Positions 59,101 to 64,000 of a stretch of DNA of 64,000 nucleotides are shown here, one piece after another. Location: NCBI RefSeq assembly GCF_003173775.1, contig NZ_CP029552.1, positions 4,281,001 through 4,345,000 of the forward strand. Direction: 5' to 3'. The notes beneath the pieces were generated by a model, which saw nothing but the letters and a program-made list of their open reading frames with translations, was not told where the DNA came from and searched no databases. Each line of letters opens with the position of its first letter. Position 1 is the stretch's first letter. The translations under genes were made by a program, and so were the position numbers. The DNA comes from Methylobacterium sp. 17Sr1-1 (GTDB taxonomy: Bacteria; Pseudomonadota; Alphaproteobacteria; Rhizobiales; Beijerinckiaceae).

Positions 59101-59592
59101 CGCCGTGCGCCGGGTCCGGACGGCCTCGCGGCGCAGGCGCTCGCTGAGCTCCTCGGCCCGGCGGGACAGGTCGGCCAGCACCTCCGGCGGGAGGCCGGGC
59201 GGCAGGCCGGTCCAGCCCTCGGGCATCAGGTCGATGAAGACCCGCTCGCCGGCCTCCAGCACGTTGACCTTGTAGGTGGCCTGGAGCGCGACCCGCAGGC
59301 CGGCGCCGTCCGGATCGCGCCGGACCTGCGCCACGTAGGCCGGCATCTCGGCGGCCAGGCGCTCGCGCTGGCCGGTCACCGGCTCGCGGAAGTTCACCAC
59401 CAGCACGCCGCCGGTGACCTTGGCGGTGACCTTCACGCCATGGTCGAAGGTGAGCGCGATGCGCCCGAAATTCTTCTGCTCGCTGCCCTGGATCGCCACG
59501 AGCTGCGCCGCGTCGGCCGCGCCCGCCCCGACGGCCAAAGCCGCCAGCGCGATCAGCGCCGCTACGCGGCGGCTCCTGCCCGTCGAACCCAT
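56188..59592 (-). CDS. Large exported repeat protein of the flagellar block (TPR-like)
   Basis: 1134 aa from ATG 59592 (a GTG precedes it). Signal peptide about 1-28 (VAALIALAALAVGAGAADAA). The N-terminal 230 residues are beta-rich (FGRIALTFDHGVKVTAKVTG, YKVNVLEAGERVFIDLMPEG). A Pro/Ala-rich disordered linker is at about 265-335. The C-terminal half (about 540-1090) is helical repeats with TPR-like spacing (AAITAFKAGLPLIEAYPDDL, RLGRLYAGVGRWRDAFATAR). It is downstream of the MotE-like gene in the same orientation, so it may be a periplasmic motor or assembly factor; this family is not characterised that I can tell. Confidence 0.85.
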   Translation of the reverse strand: MGSTGRSRRVAALIALAALAVGAGAADAAQLVAIQGSEQKNFGRIALTFDHGVKVTAKVTGGVLVVNFREPVTGQRERLAAEMPAYVAQVRRDPDGAGLRVALQATYKVNVLEAGERVFIDLMPEGWTGLPPGLPPEVLADLSRRAEELSERLRREAVRTRRTALRLEVATLPTLTRLSVRLPQEAEVALERAGAEVRLRIPGAYTIDATEARAALRPAATALAAEAGTDAARLAVTLGEGFTAEGYREDDSYVLDLVKPAGRKPDDRKADDRKPAAGAPEPSPVAAVPAESRPQAVASPPAEAPASAPADLPSGPVQARVVRAVQGTGQQGTGQGTSQGLRIAFPFAARPPAALFERGGVATLVFESTAAIALPSLPTGAPASVAEGPRAEGAFTVLRLRLESGVLAQLAAGEGQGWDLVLGDAALPGGDVLAPQRSADPTGRPAVTVPLARPGGTLWLERDGERIAVATARGPRIAGLPKRGRFVEFELLPTRQGVAVLAAADDLAVRPGLAEVTITRPGGLSVSPTVVETPDAAQAAQASDLLVQPDRWREDQRGDVRARLRAAEAAAAAAERPARSAARLDLVRVLLANDFAAEAAGVLALAVREDPPFAADRAVRLLSAIAALRLNQEARAAGFLTPDGKRALDPELRLWRGVVDARGRRSAAAITAFKAGLPLIEAYPDDLQVVFYLAAVEAALDAKDPAFAQRALTAVAPLADSGQARDRLAFLKARFAEAIGQDGEARHAYQQLAETAAPAIAAEATLRAVDLGRATGTMTPEAAVDRLERLTLTWHGEAEAEALARLGRLYAGVGRWRDAFATARKANRLFPDHPATRGLHDDTVALFSALFLSDKGASLGKIEALALFYDFKEFTPIGRQGDEIVRRLADRLVALDLLDAAGDLLQHQVDHRLTGAARASVAARLATVRLMEGEPLKALKILQNTRLPELPAQIRDARLLLEVRALSDLSRTDLALELLEGNATPEAAHLRGDILWGARRWREAGEAHEALLGTRWREPGALSDAERSDVMRAAIAYALAEDPLSLDRLRTKFTAKMAESPDARTFSLVAAPNASGTAAFRSLVRQATSAETLTDFLRAYRARYPESAAPERPKPEASPAPAPEARGAGGPSPG

Positions 59593-59680
59593 CACACCCG
59601 CCCGAGTACACCCTCAGGCCGGTACCATGGCGCCACAGGGCTAATGAGCGCTTAATCCCGGGACCCGGGGCGCTCTAGAG

Positions 59681-59779
59681 TGCCTCGCGATCGCCTTGCG
59701 ATCGCGAGGCACTCCACGCATTTGGTTTCGCCGCATTTTCTTCGACGAACCGGTATCCACTTCGTCGGAAAATGCTCTA
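59681..59779. repeat. Intergenic repeat, family C, copy 3 (inverted)
   Basis: GAGTGCCTCGCGATCG-CCTTG-CGATCGCGAGGCACTC is a perfect long hairpin, followed by CGCATTTTCTTCGACGAACC-GGTATCCACTTCGTCGGAAAATGC. It is the reverse complement of the order seen in copies 2 and 4 and lies between the MotE-like and TPR genes, ending inside the stop codon of the former. Confidence 0.8.
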
Positions 59780-60781
59780 GCGCGCCCCGTCGATCGCCGG
59801 CAGCTCGCCGGGCGGCAGGCCCGGGGCGATGGCGGCGGCCTTCGGCCCGCCGGCGCCGCGGGCGCGCTGGGCGAGCGCCACGGTCAGGCGCTCGGCGGCC
59901 TCGGGCTGCATCACCGCCAGCACCTCGGCCATCTTGCGCGGGTTCATGCCGACCACCACCGGCACCAGCACCTCGAGCTTCAGCCGGTCGAAGACCCGGG
60001 CGGCCTCCTTCGGCTTCATCGTCTCGTACATCGTCACCAGGGACTTGAGCCCCGCGGCTTCCGCCTCGGCGCGCCTGGCCGCCGCGTCGTCGCCCTTCTG
60101 CTCCAGGGTCTTGAGGTCGTTGATGCGGGTCTCGAGCTTGCGCTCGGCGTTCTCGATCAGCTGCTCGCGGGTCTCGAGGTCGCGCGAGCGCTGCTGCAGG
60201 GCGTCGCGCCGGGCGCCGAGCTTCTCCAGGATCGCCCGCTCGGAGGACGAGGCCGGCTCGGGCACCGGCCGGGCCGCCTCCGGCGGGGATGCGGGTGCGG
60301 GCGCGGCCTCCTTCGGCGAGAGCGACCCGGTGATGGTCGGGTCGAGGGGCTCGTAGCCGGAGCGGGCATGGACCAGGAACTCGGCGAAGCGGGCGCCGGT
60401 GGACGGCCCGGCCTCGAGGAGGGCGAGGACCTTCAGGAGCAGGAGCCCCGCGGCCGCCACCGCCACGGCATCGACGAGGCGCAGGCGGATCGTCGGCCCG
60501 CGCCAGACCGGGTTCGCCAGCAGGCGCTGCACCAGCACGGCGACGGAGGGGGGCGCCTGCGGGACCCGGGCGGGCAGCGTGCCGGCGGGCTTCGCGGCGG
60601 CCGGACCGGGGGTGCCGGCGCCCGCGGGCCTCGCCGCGGCACCCGGTGCCGCAGCCGTCGCCGCCCCGGGACCCGCGGCGGCCTTCGGTGCCGCGGCCCC
60701 GGGCGTGGTGCCGGCCGCGGCGGGCGGGCTTTCCGTCGGCGGCAGCCCGGCGAAGCGGCGCAGGAGCAGCGCGAGGGTCAT
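59777..60781 (-). CDS. MotE-like flagellar protein with MgtE-N domain
   Basis: 334 aa from ATG 60781, overlapping the DUF6468 stop by 4 nt; the ORF to 61180 is a shadow. Residues 1-100 are Ala/Pro-rich. One transmembrane segment is at about 119-138 (LVDAVAVAAAGLLLLKVLAL). A coiled coil is at about 195-260 (ILEKLGARRDALQQRSRDLE). The MgtE intracellular N-like domain is at about 265-320 (LVTMYETMKPKEAARVFDRL, NPRKMAEVLAVMQPEAAERL). MotE-type proteins chaperone MotC for the stator of alphaproteobacterial flagella. The stop codon lies at the very edge of a family C repeat. Confidence 0.85.
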   Translation of the reverse strand: MTLALLLRRFAGLPPTESPPAAAGTTPGAAAPKAAAGPGAATAAAPGAAARPAGAGTPGPAAAKPAGTLPARVPQAPPSVAVLVQRLLANPVWRGPTIRLRLVDAVAVAAAGLLLLKVLALLEAGPSTGARFAEFLVHARSGYEPLDPTITGSLSPKEAAPAPASPPEAARPVPEPASSSERAILEKLGARRDALQQRSRDLETREQLIENAERKLETRINDLKTLEQKGDDAAARRAEAEAAGLKSLVTMYETMKPKEAARVFDRLKLEVLVPVVVGMNPRKMAEVLAVMQPEAAERLTVALAQRARGAGGPKAAAIAPGLPPGELPAIDGAR

Positions 60782-61383
60782 GCGGCCTGGGCCTGCAGGC
60801 GGCTCAGGGCCCGCTCGCTGAGGGCGCGGGCGGCGGCGGCGGCGGCGCCGAGGCGCTCGCCGGTGGAGACCGGCCGCGGCTCGGGCGCGGGCGGCGGGAC
60901 GGGGGCCGCCGGCGCGGCGTAGGCCGGCGCGGCCTCGGCCGGCGGCGCGACGGGCGCTTGCGCGAAGGCGGGCTGGGCGAAGGCGGCCGGTGCGAAAGCG
61001 GGCTGGGCGGCCTGCGCGAAGGCGGGCTGGGGCGCCGCCTCCCCGGGCACCGCCGCCCGGGCCTGGGCGACGATGCGGCCGATGCGCGAGAGCACCTCGT
61101 CGCCGGCCTGGAGCTGGGCGGCGAGGTCGGCATTGGTGCGCTCGGCCAAGCGCAGGCGCTCGGCGAGGGTGCGGTCGCACTCGGCCAGCGTGGTGCGCAG
61201 GCCGAGGATCGCCCGCTCGGCGGATTCGGTCGCCACCATCAGGTCGCCGATGGTCTGGCGCATCGCCGTCTCGTCGCCCTTGAGGCGGGTGATGCGGCGG
61301 CCGAGGCTGACCGAGGTGGCGATGCAGGCGACGAGGAGGACCGCCACCAGCAGGTCGGCCAGGATGCTGACGATCAGGCTCAC
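60778..61383 (-). CDS. DUF6468 flagellar-associated membrane protein
   Basis: 201 aa using a GTG at 61383 with GAGG upstream; the ORF to 61449 begins with MSRHASRHASRH repeats unlike the family. N-terminal transmembrane helix about 2-22 (LIVSILADLLVAVLLVACIA). A helical or coiled-coil region follows (TESAERAILGLRTTLAECDR, LRLAERTNADLAAQLQAGDE). The C-terminal half is Ala/Pro with AFAQ/PAFA repeats. It lies between fliM and the MotE-like gene, an order conserved in the order Hyphomicrobiales. Function unknown. Confidence 0.82.
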   Translation of the reverse strand: MSLIVSILADLLVAVLLVACIATSVSLGRRITRLKGDETAMRQTIGDLMVATESAERAILGLRTTLAECDRTLAERLRLAERTNADLAAQLQAGDEVLSRIGRIVAQARAAVPGEAAPQPAFAQAAQPAFAPAAFAQPAFAQAPVAPPAEAAPAYAAPAAPVPPPAPEPRPVSTGERLGAAAAAARALSERALSRLQAQAA

Positions 61384-61459
61384 GAAACGGCCTCGCTGCG
61401 GAAGAAGAGGGAGATGACGGGACGCATGGCGGGACGCATGACGGGACACATGGCGGGCG

Positions 61460-62668
61460 TCACCCGTCGTTGCGGTTCTGCATCGAGGCCTCGAAGGCCG
61501 CGAGGGTGGTGCGGGCGCGGCGCAAGGGGCGGGTCACCTGCACGGCGATGCTGTCCTCGAGGCGGCCGATCCGGCCCTGCGTCATTCCCCAGTCGCCGCA
61601 GCGCAGGGTGATGAGGTCGGCGGGCTTGGCGTCGAACATGATGGTGTCGCCGACCTCCAGCGACAGCACCCGGCGCAGCGGCAGCGACATCTCGTGCAGC
61701 ACCGCCTCGACCGCGACGTCGGCCTGGAAGATCTCGGTGGCGAGGTGGCTCTCCCAGATGTGGTCGCGGCCGAGCTTCTCGCCCATGAAGCTCTGCAGGA
61801 GCAGGTCGCGGATCGGCTCGATCGCCGCGTAGGGGAAGAGGATCTGGAGCAGGCCGCCGCGGCCCTCCATGTCGAGCTTGAGGTCGATCAGGATCGCGGC
61901 GTTGGCCGGCCGGGTGATGGTGGCGAAGCGCGGGTTGGTCTCGATCCGGTCGATGAGGAAGCGCACCGGCGAGAGCGGCTGGAACGACGCCTCGAGGTCG
62001 GTCAGGATGATCTCGACCATCCGCCGCACCAGCTGCATCTCGATCGGCGTGAACGGCCGCCCGTCAAGGCGGATGCTCGAGCCGCCGCGCTTGCCGCCGA
62101 GCAGCAGGTCGAGGGTCGAGTAGGCGAGGTTCGACTCCACCGTCACGATGCCCGAATTCTCCCAGGCATCGGCCCGGAACACGCCGAGCAGGGTCGGCAG
62201 CGGGATCGCGTTCAGGTAGTCGCCGAAGCGCACCGACGTGATGTTGTCGAGCGTGACCTCGACGTTGTCCTGGAAGAAGTTGCGCAAGCTCGTCGACAGC
62301 AACCGGATCATCCGGTCGAAGACGATCTCGAGCATCGGCAGGCGTTCGTACGAGACGACGCCCGAATCGACGATGGCCCGGATGCCGCCCGCGCCCGAGG
62401 CCGAGAGCTCCCGCAGCGAGAAGCCGAGGACCTGGTCGATCTCCTCCTGGTTCAGGATGCGGTCGTTGCCGGCGAGTTCGGGCAGGTTCTCCGACTCGCC
62501 CTCGTCGATCATGTTGGCCCATTCGGCCGCCATGTCGCTCGATTGCGCGGTGGTCCCCTGCTCGGCCAGAGCCGCGCCCCACTCCTCCGCGAGCGAGGCG
62601 TCGCCGCCCCCGCCCTGCTCCATCAGGGCCGCGGCCCAGTCGTCGTCGTTATCGTCAGGTCCGGCCAC
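61460..62668 (-). CDS. fliM: Flagellar motor switch protein FliM
   Basis: 402 aa, GTG start at 62668. The CheY-binding-like motif ILNQEEIDQVLGF is at residues 71-83, unusually far from the N-terminus. Before it are three copies of a short acidic-W motif (D-D-W-A-A-A-L, E-E-W-G-A-A-L, A-E-W-A-N-M). The CheC-like middle domain (about 110-290) has LEIVFDRMIRLLSTSLRNFF, and the C-terminal SpoA domain (about 310-395) has LPLRRVLSLEVGDTIMFDAK. It forms the C-ring and sets rotation switching. It follows fliL with a family C repeat between. Confidence 0.95.
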   Translation of the reverse strand: MAGPDDNDDDWAAALMEQGGGGDASLAEEWGAALAEQGTTAQSSDMAAEWANMIDEGESENLPELAGNDRILNQEEIDQVLGFSLRELSASGAGGIRAIVDSGVVSYERLPMLEIVFDRMIRLLSTSLRNFFQDNVEVTLDNITSVRFGDYLNAIPLPTLLGVFRADAWENSGIVTVESNLAYSTLDLLLGGKRGGSSIRLDGRPFTPIEMQLVRRMVEIILTDLEASFQPLSPVRFLIDRIETNPRFATITRPANAAILIDLKLDMEGRGGLLQILFPYAAIEPIRDLLLQSFMGEKLGRDHIWESHLATEIFQADVAVEAVLHEMSLPLRRVLSLEVGDTIMFDAKPADLITLRCGDWGMTQGRIGRLEDSIAVQVTRPLRRARTTLAAFEASMQNRNDG

Positions 62669-62690
62669 GGAAGCACCAAATCCCGCTAGA

Positions 62691-62790
62691 GCATTTTCCG
62701 ACGAAGTGGATACCGGTTCGTCGAAGAAAGTGCGACAAAACGAAGACTTAGAGAGATTCGCGATTGCAACGCGATCGTGAAGCTCTCTAG
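62691..62790. repeat. Intergenic repeat, family C, copy 4
   Basis: AGCATTTTCCGACGAAGTGG-ATACCGGTTCGTCGAAGAAAGTGC, then GACAAAACGAAGAC and the second hairpin, GAGAGATTCGCGATTG-CAACGCGATCGTGAAGCTCTC. Lies in the 129-bp gap between fliL and fliM. Confidence 0.8.
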
Positions 62791-62797
62791 TGGATGG

Positions 62798-63313
62798 TTA
62801 TTGGATGATGAAGTCCTTGAAGAGCACGGCGTCGACCTTGGCGGGGTAGACCGCCACGTTGACACGGCGCAGCAGCTCCTCGCGCAGGCGGTAGGTGCCG
62901 CCGGCGGCCTCGAAGTCGCCGACGCGCAGGTCGCGCACGAAGACCTGGAAGGTGTCCTCGACCCGCGGCATCAGCGGCTGGATCTCGGAGGCCACCTTGG
63001 CGTCCCGCACCTCCAGCGCGATCTTCAGGCGCACGAAGCGCGGCTGGGTCTGCCCGGGCTCGGGCATCAGGTTCATGGTCATCTCGCGGATGTCCATGAA
63101 CGCGACCGGCACCTTCTGCTCGGCGGCCGACTTCTCGGCATGGGCCGCGCGGCTGCGCATCACCATGAAGCCGCCGCCGCCCCCGGCCGCCAGCAGCACG
63201 GCCGCGGCGCCGATGAGGATCAGCTTCTTCCGGCTCTTGGGAGCGGCGACCGCCCCCTCCTCGCCCTCCCCCTCGCCCTCCGGCGCCGGGGCCTTCTTCG
63301 GCTTCTTGGCCAT
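62798..63313 (-). CDS. fliL: Flagellar basal body protein FliL
   Basis: 171 aa. Acidic cytoplasmic start (EGEGEGEEGAVAAPKSRKKL), transmembrane helix about 30-52 (LILIGAAAVLLAAGGGGGFM), and the periplasmic FliL domain with FMDIREMTMNLMPEPGQTQP, FVRLKIALEVRD and VYPAKVDAVLFKDFIIQ at the end. It forms a ring around the stator and supports torque. It is divergent from flgF and first of the fliL-fliM-DUF6468-MotE-TPR series. Confidence 0.93.
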   Translation of the reverse strand: MAKKPKKAPAPEGEGEGEEGAVAAPKSRKKLILIGAAAVLLAAGGGGGFMVMRSRAAHAEKSAAEQKVPVAFMDIREMTMNLMPEPGQTQPRFVRLKIALEVRDAKVASEIQPLMPRVEDTFQVFVRDLRVGDFEAAGGTYRLREELLRRVNVAVYPAKVDAVLFKDFIIQ

Positions 63314-63506
63314 CGCCCGCCGTCCAACCCTTGAGAATCCGTCACCCGACCGTTGCGAGAGAGTGTGCGAAGACGGTTAACGCGGCGTTAAGGCGGCAAT
63401 TTCTGCCCGGTCGATCCTGCCGGGTCGGCACGAAACGCCCGGTTCGGGCGGCGCCCGCGATTAACCAAGCATTTGCCATGACAGCAGAAATCCGGGCGCC
63501 CCGGCC

Positions 63507-63522
63507 TGGCACGGAGCCTGCG
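63507..63522 (+). promoter_or_regulatory. Candidate sigma-54 promoter of flgF
   Basis: TGGCACG-GAGC-CTGCG differs by only two bases from the nitrate operon's -24/-12 box and keeps the GG/GC spacing. Start would be near 63533, about 58 bp before flgF. Sigma-54 control of flagellar genes is established in Caulobacter; for this organism it is inference. Confidence 0.5.
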
Positions 63523-63590
63523 ATCATTCTCCCGGGTCCGCCGCTGGGGAGCGGGGTGGCCCGGTAACACGCATCGTCGGGGAGTAGCCG

Positions 63591-64000
63591 GTGCAGAATG
63601 CTCAGTTGATCGGGCTCTCGTCCCAGATGGCCCTCGGGCGCGAGCTCGAGGTCATCGCCAACAACATGGCCAACGTCACCACGACGGGCTTCAAGGCGCG
63701 CTCGACGCGCTTCCAGGAATACCTGATGCCGAAGGCGAGCGCGGAGACCTTCCAGCGCCCCGACCGCAAGGTGTCCTACGTCATCGACGCGGCGACGCCC
63801 CTCGACCTGCAGCAGGGGCCGATCGAGCCGACCGGCAACCCGCTCAACGCGGCGATCCGCGGCGAGGCGTTCTTCGCGGTGCAGACGCCGCAGGGCGAGC
63901 GCTACACCCGCAACGGCGCCTTCGAGATGAACGCGCAGGGACAGATCGTGACGAGCGACGGCTACGCCGTGCTCGGCGACGGCGGTCCGATCCAGATCGG
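63591..64000 (+). CDS. flgF: Flagellar basal-body rod protein FlgF, C-terminus cut by the window edge
   Basis: The first 136 residues are present, GTG start at 63591 with GGGGAG upstream. QNAQLIGLSSQMALGRELEV then VIANNMANVTTTGFKARSTR is the rod-protein N-terminal motif (A-N-N-x-A-N-x-x-T-x-G-F-K). NAAIRGEAFFAVQTPQGERY and RNGAFEMNAQGQIVTSDGYA are the FlgE/F/G-specific domain. It forms part of the proximal rod. The reading continues beyond the window. Confidence 0.92.
   Translation, partial: MQNAQLIGLSSQMALGRELEVIANNMANVTTTGFKARSTRFQEYLMPKASAETFQRPDRKVSYVIDAATPLDLQQGPIEPTGNPLNAAIRGEAFFAVQTPQGERYTRNGAFEMNAQGQIVTSDGYAVLGDGGPIQI

Noticed and set aside
55873..59655. Open frame of 1260 codons on the plus strand
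   Set aside because: Antisense to the TPR-like gene, which has a signal peptide and domain structure; the plus-strand product has no recognisable motif.

Overview
The window is about 70% G+C and reads as chromosome of an alphaproteobacterium of the order Hyphomicrobiales, most probably Methylobacterium or a close relative. This is inferred from the aspS-rnd pairing, minCDE, the DUF2865 and DUF6468 genes, the flagellar gene order, an intracellular PHB depolymerase, frequent GTG/TTG starts, and several families of GC-rich intergenic repeats. There is no integrase, phage or plasmid gene and no CRISPR array; the only accessory-looking parts are small.

Layout. 1-3.9 kb: an MFS efflux gene cut by the window edge with a divergent MerR regulator, an orphan BrnA-type antitoxin beside a decayed toxin, a lone MNT nucleotidyltransferase, an acyltransferase and a glycosyltransferase. 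3.9-9 kb: aspS, a small conserved gene, rnd, and a divergent SDR/HxlR pair. 9-13 kb: a secreted collagen-like protein, and a helix-turn-helix citrate synthase divergent from a permuted CaiB-type CoA transferase. 13-18.4 kb: guaB and a Baeyer-Villiger monooxygenase/esterase/SDR operon. 18.4-25 kb: minCDE, creA, a DUF2865 exported protein and a Pro/Arg-rich OmpA protein.

25-37.8 kb is the most coherent block: one minus-strand nitrate assimilation operon, nrtA-nrtB-nrtD-(NAD(P)H/FAD subunit)-nirA-(Fe-S/FAD reductase)-nasA-cysG. It covers nitrate uptake, reduction of nitrate to nitrite to ammonium, the electron-donor proteins and siroheme synthesis. It appears to start from a sigma-54 promoter. 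Its leader carries two hairpins with A1/G4 hexaloops, the second mutually exclusive with an intrinsic terminator, which is the architecture expected for ANTAR (NasT/NasR-type) antitermination.

38-47.5 kb: GST, phaZ, rpsU, a stand-alone receiver protein whose phosphoacceptor Asp is Glu, a class II glutamine amidotransferase, an M32 carboxypeptidase, a metallophosphoesterase, a double-domain Inh protease inhibitor and a 2-hydroxyacid dehydrogenase. 47.8-52.5 kb: a complete four-gene sugar-type ABC importer. 52.9-55.1 kb: leuC and two copies of tRNA-Leu(CAG), each with the same promoter. 55-64 kb: GST and a flagellar block (TPR protein, MotE-like, DUF6468, fliM, fliL; divergent flgF cut by the window end).

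Four families of intergenic repeats, named A to D here, recur through the window. Several copies sit inside operons (nirA/reductase, reductase/nasA, binding protein/permease, fliL/fliM, MotE/TPR), where they may set relative expression of the flanking genes. I did not find a wholly new multi-gene system. The best candidates for new biology are the nas leader, the in-operon repeats with covarying hairpins, and the D-to-E receiver.
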